Source: Candidatus Dormiibacterota bacterium (GTDB lineage Bacteria; Acidobacteriota; Polarisedimenticolia; Gp22-AA2). From it: a DNA stretch of 64,000 bases. Position numbers and translations under genes: made by a program. How positions within the stretch are numbered: the stretch's first letter is position 1; every line of letters begins with the position of its first letter. Under the pieces are notes generated by a model. That model searched no databases and was not told the origin of the DNA. It saw only the letters and a list, made by a program, of their open reading frames with translations. Shown here one piece after another: positions 32,505 to 40,301 of this stretch. The stretch spans positions 62,001-126,000 of the forward strand of contig DASQAT010000016.1 of the NCBI GenBank assembly GCA_035635555.1, read 5' to 3'.

Positions 32505-33710
32505 TCAGTCTCCCCGGAGGGCCGCGGCCGGCTGGATCGACAGCGCGTGGCGCAGCGGCAGGAGAACGGCGGCGAAACAGATCAGGAGCGAGGCGAGCAG
32601 GACTGCCGGCACGACCGACAGCCGCGGCTCGATGGCGGCCCCGAACAGGCCGCTGCCGATGACCCTCACGAGGATCGCACCGAGGGCGGTCCCGGCGAGC
32701 GCCCCGATGAGGCCGAGGAGCCCCACCTCCCCCAGGAACATCTTGAAGATCTCACCGTCGCCGGCGCCGATCGCCCGCGCCAGCCCGATCTCCGACTCGC
32801 GCTCCACCACCATCGACATCAGCATGGTCACGAGACAAAGGCCCGACAGGACCAGGACGACGAGGGTGAGGAGGAGCATCATGCGGTCGAGCCGGCCGAG
32901 GAGCGCCCCCTCGGTCCGGGCGATGGCGCGCACCGGACGCGCCTCCACTCCCGGCAGCGCCGCCGCGATCCGCGCCGCGGCCCTCTCCACCGCCCGCGGT
33001 CCGCCTTCGACGGACACCGCCGCGAACGACATGCGCCCCTCCTGGCCGGTGAGCTCCTGCAGGACCGGGAGCGGCACGAAGATCTGCTCGTCCTCCGCCT
33101 CGCCGGTCGAGACGACCCCCGCGACCCGGAGCGCCGCCTCGGCCGGAGCACCGAGACGGGCGACGTCCCCCGGCTTCAGATCGGCGCGCGCCGCCAGCGA
33201 CACCCCCAGGACGCAGGAGCGTGTCTCCCCGGACGCGACCGCGCCCGTCTCCTCGGTCCGCCAGGCGGGATAGAGGCGGCGCAGCCGGGCGAAATCGGCG
33301 CCGACGAGTGTTGCCGCCTGGTCCGCGACGCTCCCGGCGGCGAGGAGGACCGGCGCCACCACGACATCGTCTCCCAGGAGACCGATCACCCGGCCCGCCA
33401 CCGCCTCGTCCAGACCGGCCCCGCGCCCCGGGCCGCCCGCCGCGAGGGAGGCGGATCCCGCCGCCGGAAGAATCAGGAGGTTCGGGCCGTACGAGCGCAG
33501 CTCGCGCGACATCTTCTCGCGGAGCCCGGCCTTCAGGTTGAGGACCGTGGCGATCACGGTGGCGCCGACGGTGATGGAGAGCAGGGCCAGGAGGAACGCC
33601 GGGCCGCGCAGGTTCAGGGAGCGCAGGAGGAAGCGGGCCGATGTCACCCAGCGGGCGGGCTCCGCATGCAGTCCGGCGCGCGGACGTCCGGGACTCCCCC
33701 TAGAGGCCAC
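32505..33710 (-). CDS. FtsX/MacB-type ABC permease, second copy in iron operon
   Basis: A 401-residue permease with a membrane helix near 33-55, a large periplasmic domain (about 60-270), and three C-terminal helices containing the FtsX signature (ERESEIGLARAIGAG). It ends LSIQPAAALRGD, typical of this family. Two such subunits with the downstream ATPase would form a MacB-like ABC complex. In the Campylobacter p19 system, similar permeases accompany an FTR1 iron permease. The GTG at 33710 overlaps the stop of the preceding permease gene by 11 bases. A GTG about 20 codons later is a possible alternative start. Confidence 0.88.
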   Translation of the reverse strand: MASRGSPGRPRAGLHAEPARWVTSARFLLRSLNLRGPAFLLALLSITVGATVIATVLNLKAGLREKMSRELRSYGPNLLILPAAGSASLAAGGPGRGAGLDEAVAGRVIGLLGDDVVVAPVLLAAGSVADQAATLVGADFARLRRLYPAWRTEETGAVASGETRSCVLGVSLAARADLKPGDVARLGAPAEAALRVAGVVSTGEAEDEQIFVPLPVLQELTGQEGRMSFAAVSVEGGPRAVERAAARIAAALPGVEARPVRAIARTEGALLGRLDRMMLLLTLVVLVLSGLCLVTMLMSMVVERESEIGLARAIGAGDGEIFKMFLGEVGLLGLIGALAGTALGAILVRVIGSGLFGAAIEPRLSVVPAVLLASLLICFAAVLLPLRHALSIQPAAALRGD

Positions 33711-35010
33711 GCAGCACCTCGGCCGGGCGGAAGGTCAGGATGCGGCGCGCCGGGACGATGAACCCGCCGATGGTGATCACGAGAGCCACGGCGACCGCCA
33801 GCGGAAGGGCGAACGGACGGATGGTCACGGGCGCGCCGAAGACCGAGGCCGAGATGAAGCGCGCCATCAGCCCGCCGGCCACCGCCCCCAGAAGACCGCC
33901 CGCCGTCCCCAGGACCACCGCCTCCGCCAGGAACAGACCGACGACGCGCGCGTTTCCGGCCCCCATCGCCTTCAGAAGACCGATCTCCGCGCGTCTCTCC
34001 AGGACACTCGTCGACAGGGCGCTCGTCACCGCCAGGGCCGATGCCGTGGCCGCCAGAAGCGCGATGATCGCCATCAGCCCCGAGATGCGGTCGAGGATGA
34101 TCCCGTCCGAATCGGCTACGCGTCGGATGACGCGCGCCTCGGCGCGCGGCACGGCGCGCGACAGCTCGAAGGCGATCGAGGACGGAAACGGCGTGCAGGT
34201 CCAGCGTTCGAAGTCCTCCGGCCGCATCTCGCCCGGCCTGGTCCCGAGTCTCTCGTACACGGCCGACTCCGGAGTCGTCAGGGCGCGGACGAACACCCGC
34301 GACACCCGCCCGTCGAGCCCCGACAGCGTCCAGGCCGTCTCGATCGGGACGAGGATCGCGTCATCCTCCTCGCCTCCCGCCGTCAGGATCCCGGTGATCA
34401 GGAGGTGCTCCGGGCGCCCCGCGACCTCGATCGTCAGCCCTCCTCCTGGACGAAGACCGAGGGCGCGGGCCAGGCCGCTTCCCGCGACAGCCTCAGGAGC
34501 GCTCCCGGTCCGCCCGGCGGCGGGCGACTCGCGGGGCCAGGTCCCCGCGACGCTCCAGTACGGGTTCAGCGCGCGCACGCCGGTCCGCAGCGGCGGCCCG
34601 TTCTCCGCGACTTCCCTGTCGAACCAGGTGCCGCGCAGGAGGACGGCGCGCCCGCCGGCCCCCGCGAGGTCCAGCCGCGCGGGAACGTCCAGGATCGGCG
34701 CGAACGCCAGGATGTTGTTCTTCCAGAAGTTGTCGCGGACGCTTCCGAGGGCGGATGCATCGAGATAGGAGGGGGCGCGCAGCGCCGACACGTCCTCGCC
34801 TCCGACGACGACCTGGGCGGCGCCCCCCTTCGGCAGGACGACGAGGTTGGCGCCGAACGAGTTCAGCTCGCCGCTGATCTTGTCGTCGATGTCGAGGGCG
34901 ATGTCCCCCAGCGCCGCGGCCGCGCAGGTGCCCAGCGCCACGGCCGCCAGGATGACGGCCCGGCGCCGCTTCCGGCGCAGGAACGAGAGCCCCACCAGAC
35001 GCAGGAACAT
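33700..35010 (-). CDS. FtsX/MacB-type ABC permease, first copy in iron operon
   Basis: A 436-residue permease: an N-terminal helix after MFLRLVGLSFLRRKRRR, a large periplasmic domain (about 45-310), and a C-terminal three-helix FtsX domain with LERRAEIGLLKAMGAG and a closing FRPAEVLRGL. The order and length match the permease pair beside FTR1 genes in p19-type iron operons. I chose the ATG at 35010 because AGGAGA lies eight bases upstream and it follows the FTR1 stop by 11 bases. The periplasmic domains of the two permeases differ, so they probably form a heterodimer. Confidence 0.88.
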   Translation of the reverse strand: MFLRLVGLSFLRRKRRRAVILAAVALGTCAAAALGDIALDIDDKISGELNSFGANLVVLPKGGAAQVVVGGEDVSALRAPSYLDASALGSVRDNFWKNNILAFAPILDVPARLDLAGAGGRAVLLRGTWFDREVAENGPPLRTGVRALNPYWSVAGTWPRESPAAGRTGSAPEAVAGSGLARALGLRPGGGLTIEVAGRPEHLLITGILTAGGEEDDAILVPIETAWTLSGLDGRVSRVFVRALTTPESAVYERLGTRPGEMRPEDFERWTCTPFPSSIAFELSRAVPRAEARVIRRVADSDGIILDRISGLMAIIALLAATASALAVTSALSTSVLERRAEIGLLKAMGAGNARVVGLFLAEAVVLGTAGGLLGAVAGGLMARFISASVFGAPVTIRPFALPLAVAVALVITIGGFIVPARRILTFRPAEVLRGL

Positions 35011-35021
35011 GCGTTCGTCTC

Positions 35022-36335
35022 CTAGGATCCCGGCGGCTTCGCCTGCTCGCGGAGCACCTTCCTGAACGCCGGCGCCTCCTGACGCAGGTCCTGGACCGAC
35101 ACGACCAGCGATCCGTCCTCGTCCCGGTGCGGCAGAGGGATGGGGTTGCAGCCGCCGCCCGTCCCGAGCGTCGCCGGGTTGATGTCCGCGGCGCACGCCA
35201 GACAGACCAGCCTCCCCTTCACGTCGGCGTAGCCGTGCGCCCCGCAGACCTGGCAGGCGTCGAACACCGGGACCATCCGGCCGCCCGACTTCTTCACGAT
35301 GAAGCGCACCACGACACCGTCCACCTCGACTCCGAAGCGGTGCAGGCGCCCGTCCGCGAGTTCGGACTCGCTCACGCGCACAAGCCCCTCGCCGTCCGGC
35401 TGCAGCATCAGGGGGGGATCGATCCCCTTCGGCAGGCGCGTGAAGGCGAACGACACCGTCAGCGAGGCGATCGCCAGGATGCCGGCCACGGCGAAGGTCC
35501 GTTTCCAGAGCCTGTCCCGGCGGAGACCGGCCAGCGCCAGGCGCTTCTCCGGGCCTTCGAGCGACTGCGCCTGCTGCGCGCGGGCCCGGTCGGCGCGGCC
35601 TGGAACGAGCAGCACGATGAGCGGCAGGGCGAGGAGCGAGACCAGGAGCATGACGTTGTTGCGCACGATCGGTCCGATGAGACGCATCTCGCCGCTGCCC
35701 AGCGGAATCGTGCCGCGCTCGCCGAACTCGTGCAGGCCGCCGACCAGGAGCTGCGCCGCCAGGACGAACAGCACGACGGCGGTGACGTTGAAGAATCGCT
35801 GCAGATCGACGCGCGCCGTGCCGCGCACGAACGACACTCCGAACAGGACGGCCAGGGCGATGCCGACAAGCCCGGCGAAGAACGCCAGGAGGGCGTCGGT
35901 CGTCAGATCGACCGCGGCCAGGAACAGCACGGTCTCGACCCCCTCGCGCAGGACCAGGGCGAAGGTCAGGCCGAACAGACCCGCGCCGACCGCCCCGGCG
36001 TCCCCCGCGGCCGGGGCGCGCGCGGCGATCCTCTCGACACGCGCCTCGATCGTCTGCTTCAGGCGCCTGCCGGTCCGGAGCATCCAGATCACCAGGCTCG
36101 TGACCAGGATCGCCCCGGCGATCATCAGCCAGCCTTCGTACGCCTCCTCCTGGATGTCCAGGGCGGCGAAGACGGCCGCACAGCCCAGGCTCCCCGCGAC
36201 CCCCGCGGCCAGGCCCCGGTAGACGAAGCGGGAGAGCGACTCGCGCCCGGTCTTGCGCAGGTAGATGAGGATGATGCCGACGACGAGGGCCGCCTCGATC
36301 CCCTCGCGCAATGTCACCACCAGGGCCTCGAACAT
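35022..36335 (-). CDS. FTR1-family iron permease fused to FtrD-like cysteine domain
   Basis: A 437-residue fusion. Residues 1-245 are an FTR1/EfeU iron permease with seven helices and the two REGxE motifs that carry iron (REGIE 10-14, REGVE 130-134). After a linker and another helix (281-298) comes an exported domain (300-437) of the FtrD-like iron-sulfur type (formerly DUF2318). Its motif is GGRMVPVFDACQVCG, with Cys at about 361, 364, 378, 381 and 396 and the closing GGCNPIP. In Campylobacter these are separate genes (FTR1 and a DUF2318 protein) of the p19 iron system. Its ATG overlaps the Fur stop by one base (TGATG). It probably moves iron inward, with the Cys domain handling redox or delivery. 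Confidence 0.93.
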   Translation of the reverse strand: MFEALVVTLREGIEAALVVGIILIYLRKTGRESLSRFVYRGLAAGVAGSLGCAAVFAALDIQEEAYEGWLMIAGAILVTSLVIWMLRTGRRLKQTIEARVERIAARAPAAGDAGAVGAGLFGLTFALVLREGVETVLFLAAVDLTTDALLAFFAGLVGIALAVLFGVSFVRGTARVDLQRFFNVTAVVLFVLAAQLLVGGLHEFGERGTIPLGSGEMRLIGPIVRNNVMLLVSLLALPLIVLLVPGRADRARAQQAQSLEGPEKRLALAGLRRDRLWKRTFAVAGILAIASLTVSFAFTRLPKGIDPPLMLQPDGEGLVRVSESELADGRLHRFGVEVDGVVVRFIVKKSGGRMVPVFDACQVCGAHGYADVKGRLVCLACAADINPATLGTGGGCNPIPLPHRDEDGSLVVSVQDLRQEAPAFRKVLREQAKPPGS

Positions 36336-36796
36336 CAGCCTTGCTTCCTCGCGGCCCGGCGGGCCCCGCCGTCGCCCGCGCAGGCGCTGCAGTATCCCCG
36401 GATCTGGTGCGTGTGCCCGGTCATGACGAATCTCTTCCGGCGGCAGACCTCCACCTGGATGCGCTCCACCTCCGGACTCTCGAACTCGAGGATGGTGCCG
36501 CAGCCCAGGCAGATCATGTGATCGTGGTGGTGCCGCCCGACCATCAGCTCGTAGCGCGCCTGACCGTGGGCCATCTCGACCTTGTGGATGAGCCCCGAGT
36601 CGACGAGACGCGGCAGGTTGCGGTAGAGAGTCGCGCGCGAGACTCCGTGCCCGGCCTTGCGCAGGCGCATTAGCAGGTCGTCGACGTCGAAGTGCCCGCG
36701 CACCGACACCACGTGGTCGAGGATGACACGCCTCTCGCGCGTCATCTTCAGATTGTGCCTGCTCAGGTACTGCGCGAACCGCTCGATGACCTGCAC
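36335..36796 (-). CDS. Fur-family metal-responsive regulator
   Basis: A 153-residue repressor. It has a winged-helix with recognition helix SRATLYRNL (53-61), the metal-binding HHHDH (89-93) with a further His in GHTHQIRG, and two Cys pairs (96/99 and 136/139) that form the structural zinc site of Fur proteins. It is the first gene of the iron operon and overlaps FTR1 by one base, so it likely controls its own operon through the palindrome at 36844-36860. Members of this family sense Fe, Zn, Mn or peroxide; the neighbours favour iron, but the sequence alone does not prove it. Confidence 0.92.
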   Translation of the reverse strand: MQVIERFAQYLSRHNLKMTRERRVILDHVVSVRGHFDVDDLLMRLRKAGHGVSRATLYRNLPRLVDSGLIHKVEMAHGQARYELMVGRHHHDHMICLGCGTILEFESPEVERIQVEVCRRKRFVMTGHTHQIRGYCSACAGDGGARRAARKQG

Positions 36797-36843
36797 GTGG
36801 GCCGCCCCCGCCCCCCGGCGCGCATCCGGACGCGCGCCGCTAG

Positions 36844-36860
36844 TTGCAACACAGTCTCAA
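36844..36860. promoter_or_regulatory. Fur-box-like palindrome at the operon start site
   Basis: TTGAGACTGTGTTGCAA on the minus strand is a 17-base imperfect palindrome with five of eight pairs matching (TTG with CAA, AC with GT). It begins at the last base of the -10 hexamer, where a bound repressor would block transcription. The outer TTGA and CAA resemble Fur boxes. Confidence 0.5.
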
Positions 36861-36888
36861 TTATCCTTCCGGGATAGCGCCCTGTCAA
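36860..36888 (-). promoter_or_regulatory. sigma-70 promoter of the iron operon
   Basis: On the minus strand TTGACA (36888-36883) and GATAAT (36865-36860) are separated by exactly 17 bases. The -35 covers the stop codon of the upstream MFS gene. The first gene (Fur) starts about 60 bases downstream. Confidence 0.75.
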
Positions 36889-38093
36889 ACCGGCGGCGCC
36901 GTTCCGGCTTCCTCGGGGGGGCGGGTGCGGCGGAAGGCCGCGAACAGCAGCACGTCGTAGGCGATCTTCATGACCGAGCCGATGAGCAGGGGGGTCATCA
37001 GCGACCAGCCGGTCATGAACCAGCCGGCGAACGACGGGGCGATCGCCCAGGCTCCGACGCGCACCAGGTGGGTGACCCCCGAGGCCAGGGTGCGCTCCTC
37101 TGGGCGCACGACCGCCATGACGTAGGACTGTCGCGTCGGGACATCCATCTCGACCAGCCCCTCGCGCAGGAGGAACAGGATCGCCGCGACGGGGAAAGTG
37201 GGGGCGAATGCCACGGTGACGAGAAGGAGGCTCGAGGGGACGTGCGTGAAGACCATCGTGTTCACCAGGCCGATGCGGCGCGACAGCCAGGCGGCGCCGA
37301 GGTGGGACACGGCGTTGAAGATCCGCGCCCCGAAGAACAGCAGCCCGAGGATCCCCTCGCCGACCGAGAACCGCTCGTAGAAGAACAGGGTCAGGAGCGC
37401 GGTGGTCAGGAACCCGCCCGCCAGGCTGTCGAATGCGAACAACGACGCGATCCGCCACAGCACGCGGCGCGTCCCGGGGCTCACTTTCGTCTTCGGCAGG
37501 CCCGGGGCGCGCTCGACCCTGGGCGACAGTCCGAGGTAGAGACCGGCCGTGACGAGCATCAGGACGGCATAGACGCCGACACCGGCCCGGAACGACGCGA
37601 TGTCCGCGACGCCGAGACTCCGCAGCAGGGCCGGCAGGCCGGCCAGGAGGGCGCCGAGGGCGTGGCCGATATCCTGCAGGACGTTGTACCAGGCGAACGC
37701 CTGCGTGCGCCCGGCGTCGTCCACGGTGGCCGGCAGGATGACCTGGTCGAGGATGAGCGAGGCGCCGCGGTCGCGCCCCATCCCGTTCACCATCCCCAGA
37801 AATGCCGCGGCCCCGGCGGCGAACGGGTGGGCGGTCAGGGCGAACCCGAGCCCGCCGCAGGCGGCCAGGAGGGACAGGACGAGAAGCGAGCGCTTGCGCC
37901 CCATGTCGTCGCCGATCAGGGTGACGACGAGCGCCGCGGCCGCGCAGCCGAAGAGCCCCGCCCCGACCACGTAGCCGATGCGGGCGGGGTCGAAGTCCAG
38001 GCGCGCCATGAAGACGCCCATGAGGACTCCGATCATCCCGGTCGCCAGGGCCCGCACGAACGCCGCGGAGTACAGGATGGTGCGATCGGTCAT
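36885..38093 (-). CDS. MFS transporter
   Basis: A 402-residue inner-membrane protein with about 12 helices. The loop between helices 2 and 3 has the MFS motif in the form GDDMGRKRSLL, and the halves are joined by a basic loop around residue 200. The substrate is not recognisable; sugar, drug or metabolite export are all possible. It lies directly upstream of the iron operon on the same strand, but the operon has its own promoter, which overlaps this gene's stop codon, so the link may be accidental. The ATG at 38093 leaves a short N-terminus before the first helix. Confidence 0.85.
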   Translation of the reverse strand: MTDRTILYSAAFVRALATGMIGVLMGVFMARLDFDPARIGYVVGAGLFGCAAAALVVTLIGDDMGRKRSLLVLSLLAACGGLGFALTAHPFAAGAAAFLGMVNGMGRDRGASLILDQVILPATVDDAGRTQAFAWYNVLQDIGHALGALLAGLPALLRSLGVADIASFRAGVGVYAVLMLVTAGLYLGLSPRVERAPGLPKTKVSPGTRRVLWRIASLFAFDSLAGGFLTTALLTLFFYERFSVGEGILGLLFFGARIFNAVSHLGAAWLSRRIGLVNTMVFTHVPSSLLLVTVAFAPTFPVAAILFLLREGLVEMDVPTRQSYVMAVVRPEERTLASGVTHLVRVGAWAIAPSFAGWFMTGWSLMTPLLIGSVMKIAYDVLLFAAFRRTRPPEEAGTAPPV

Positions 38094-38143
38094 CGGGGAA
38101 TCCTAGCATCCGCCACCGGACGGATCGATCCCCGGCGCGATCT

Positions 38144-38172
38144 TTGACAGACGGCGGGCCGAAACATAAATT
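38144..38172 (+). promoter_or_regulatory. sigma-70-like promoter for the exported protein at 38212
   Basis: TTGACA (38144-38149) and TAAATT (38167-38172) are 17 bases apart. AAAGGAG precedes the ATG at 38212. This is divergent from the MFS gene. Confidence 0.65.
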
Positions 38173-38211
38173 GAGACCGCCATGACCGTCACGGCTCGAA
38201 AGGAGCTCTCG

Positions 38212-39147
38212 ATGAGACGTCCGAACCTCAATCGTGCAGTGTTGCCGGCCCTGGCCGGCCTTCTGGCGGCCCTGGCGCCCGGGACGAATCCGGCCCGCGC
38301 GGGGGACCTGCAGCGAACCATGGAATCGCGCTGGCGCGGGGCCTGGGTCCTGACATCCTTGGACACCTACTCCGACTGCGGCGGCTTCCACACCGACAAC
38401 CAGGTGAGCGGCACCCTGGTCAGCAGCAAGGGGCGGTTCCGCTTTCGCGCCGGCGAGCTGGGGCAGGTCGGCAAGGTCGACGTCAAGCGCTCGCGGATCG
38501 AGATCCTCCTCAGCCTGCCCGAGCCGGTCCTGACCTCCTTCCGGGACGGACCGTTCACGCTGTACAACGAGAACCGCTGCCTGATCGAGCTGGACGTGGA
38601 CCTGCCGCGATCCATCGTGTCGAACGACGACGCGAACGCGGTCGAGACTGCCCTCAAGCCGATCATCGGCCGGTTCGCCAGCCAGGAGGAGGCGACGCGG
38701 GCGAAGACGTGGAACCATCGCCAGCGCGACGCCTACCCCGCCGATTACGACCGCACCCTCGCCGAGCACGCCGCCTGGAAGGCGAAGCAGGCGAACGCCG
38801 GCATCCAGGCCAGGCTCGACAAGGCCATGGAGGAGACCACGCGGCTCAGCGACAGGATCACCGGTGATCCCAGCTACCTGAAGGGGTTCGCCGCCGGCGT
38901 CGAGGCGATGAAGTCGATCGACCTGACGAGGTGCAACGATCTGCTCAGCCGCGACTACGGAAATTTCGCGGCCGGACCGTCGAGCGTGATGGCGGCCCTG
39001 GGCGGAGAGGCCGCCAACCAGTACTCGCGCGGCTTCCAGGACGGGCAGCGTCTGGTCTTCGGCCTCGAGTCGCTGCGGCGGCTGCCGTCGTGCATGGTGC
39101 CGGTGCCGGAGGTCTCCTCGGACGCGCCCCGGCCGCGGGGGAACTAG
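38212..39147 (+). CDS. exported protein of unknown function
   Basis: A 311-residue protein with a signal peptide (about 1-30, ending ARA). The mature part is a beta-rich N-terminal half with a Cys in YSDCGGFHTDN, then a long helical region (about 165-225) with many Lys, Glu and Ala. It ends in a Ser/Pro-rich tail with a second Cys pair (RCNDL and SCMVP). I do not recognise a family. The ATG at 38212 was chosen for its AAAGGAG ribosome site; an in-frame ATG 30 bases earlier has none. The end overlaps the convergent beta-barrel gene by four bases. Confidence 0.7.
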   Translation: MRRPNLNRAVLPALAGLLAALAPGTNPARAGDLQRTMESRWRGAWVLTSLDTYSDCGGFHTDNQVSGTLVSSKGRFRFRAGELGQVGKVDVKRSRIEILLSLPEPVLTSFRDGPFTLYNENRCLIELDVDLPRSIVSNDDANAVETALKPIIGRFASQEEATRAKTWNHRQRDAYPADYDRTLAEHAAWKAKQANAGIQARLDKAMEETTRLSDRITGDPSYLKGFAAGVEAMKSIDLTRCNDLLSRDYGNFAAGPSSVMAALGGEAANQYSRGFQDGQRLVFGLESLRRLPSCMVPVPEVSSDAPRPRGN

Positions 39148-39737
39148 AAGATCGTCACCGGCGCCGGGTGGTGGTGCCCGATCCGGAAGGTGAGCCCCGC
39201 CCCGAGCGAAAGATGGAAGTAGGAGTGCTCGAACGCGTCGCCGCCGGGGATCGAAAGCTCGACCCGCAGGGCCACGGCGCTCCTTTTGCCGAAGAAGAAC
39301 CGGCTCCCGCCCCCGATCTGATAGCCGGTCTCGGTGTCGCTGGACGACAGGCCGACCGCCTCGATCCTGGTCTTCGCGATGCCGACGCCGAGAAGGACGT
39401 ACGGCACCACGTCCTCGCGCGGATGGAAATTGACGACCAGATTGACGAGGGCGAGGCTCAGCGTCATGCTCCGCTCCGCCCCGGGGAGTGGTGTGGTCTC
39501 GACGCGGCCGCGCGTGATCTGTCCCTCCCACTGCAGCAGGTCCGTCATGTGCATCCCGCCTCGCAGCGACCAGCGTCCGCCGGTCTCCCCCAGAAGCTCC
39601 GGGTCGAAGCGCTGCCGCGCGTAGTCGACTCCGACTTCGCCGTCGCGCTCCCTGATCCCCGCCCGGGCCGGAGCGACCGGAGCGACGATCAGGAGGATCC
39701 CGGCGATGACGATCGACCGGACGGGGCGCCCGGTCAT
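39144..39737 (-). CDS. outer-membrane beta-barrel-like protein
   Basis: A 197-residue exported protein with a signal peptide (about 1-27, ending ARA). The mature part alternates polar and hydrophobic residues in strands with turns (YVLLGVGIAKTRIEAVG, GYQIGGGSRFFFGKRSAVALRV). It ends ...AGLTFRIG plus a short tail, the look of an eight-stranded OmpA/OmpX-type barrel with opacity-like Gly/Tyr strands. It starts at an ATG overlapping the stop of the small lipoprotein gene (ATGA), so the two are coupled. The function is unknown. Confidence 0.75.
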   Translation of the reverse strand: MTGRPVRSIVIAGILLIVAPVAPARAGIRERDGEVGVDYARQRFDPELLGETGGRWSLRGGMHMTDLLQWEGQITRGRVETTPLPGAERSMTLSLALVNLVVNFHPREDVVPYVLLGVGIAKTRIEAVGLSSSDTETGYQIGGGSRFFFGKRSAVALRVELSIPGGDAFEHSYFHLSLGAGLTFRIGHHHPAPVTIF

Positions 39738-40177
39738 CGGAGGACCGTCCAGGCCCCCGACGTCCCCAGACCGCACGTGCACGCGGGGCACGAGTCGCTC
39801 GTGAGCCGATAGTTCCCGTCAATTTCGCGGCCGCCGTTCATCGCGCCGTCGAACAGGAAAACGCCCTCGCTTCCGGCAGCCTCCCCGATGCTGACCGCGA
39901 AGTGCACGTCGTCCTGGTTGAAGGCCACGGTCCGGTCACCCGTGCCGCGGTCCTGGCCGCCGGGGCAGGAGGGCCCGGTGAGGACCAGCGTCACGTCGTA
40001 GAGCGTCAGATCGCCGAACGCCCTCTTCCCCGCGAACGTGACCTGGAGGCTCCCCGCGATCCCCCCGGCGGTCCACTGCCCGTGCCAGGTCCCTTGGAGA
40101 TCGATCTCCGGGTTCCCGGTGCATGCCCAGCAGGCCGGCAGGAGAGCGACGACCAGAATCCGCGTCAGAATCTTCAT
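39734..40177 (-). CDS. small lipoprotein-like exported protein
   Basis: A 147-residue protein whose start gives a hydrophobic signal ending in a Cys-rich site (LLPACWAC). One of these Cys is probably acylated, although the lipobox is not canonical. The mature part is beta-rich with DLQGTWHGQW and DGNYRLTSDSCPAC, a lipocalin-like or calycin look that I cannot confirm. Two Cys pairs near the C-terminus (SDSCPACTC) may bind metal or form disulfides. It is coupled to the barrel gene, and a promoter may lie at 40197-40225. Confidence 0.65.
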   Translation of the reverse strand: MKILTRILVVALLPACWACTGNPEIDLQGTWHGQWTAGGIAGSLQVTFAGKRAFGDLTLYDVTLVLTGPSCPGGQDRGTGDRTVAFNQDDVHFAVSIGEAAGSEGVFLFDGAMNGGREIDGNYRLTSDSCPACTCGLGTSGAWTVLR

Positions 40178-40196
40178 GGATGTGAGAACTCCCCGA

Positions 40197-40225
40197 ACCC
40201 TAATCCATGCGGCCCTGGGCGTCAA
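40197..40225 (-). promoter_or_regulatory. possible promoter for the lipoprotein/barrel pair
   Basis: On the minus strand TTGACG (40225-40220) and TAGGGT (40202-40197) are 17 bases apart. The -10 is weak (three of six). Confidence 0.35.
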
Positions 40226-40240
40226 GCGGGGACGGCGCAG

Positions 40241-40270
40241 TTGACGCGTCCGGCCCGCTCGCCCTATTCT
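40241..40270 (+). promoter_or_regulatory. promoter for the VPS10-like gene
   Basis: TTGACG (40241-40246) and TATTCT (40265-40270) are 18 bases apart. A CCGGAGG ribosome site and the ATG at 40302 follow. Confidence 0.55.
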
Positions 40271-40301
40271 TCGCCGCTCCAACAACTCTCCGGAGGCCCT
40301 C

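Noticed and set aside
31419-36796. MacB-type antibiotic or lipoprotein (Lol) exporter
   Set aside because: The permeases and ATPase look MacB/Lol-like, but they follow Fur and FTR1 with overlaps and the ATPase has a metal-sensor domain; an iron role fits better. Lipoprotein export is not excluded by sequence alone.
36763-39822. 1019-codon open frame on the minus strand
   Set aside because: Arg/Pro/Ala-rich and covers the well-supported MFS gene and the opposite exported-protein gene in other frames; no motif.
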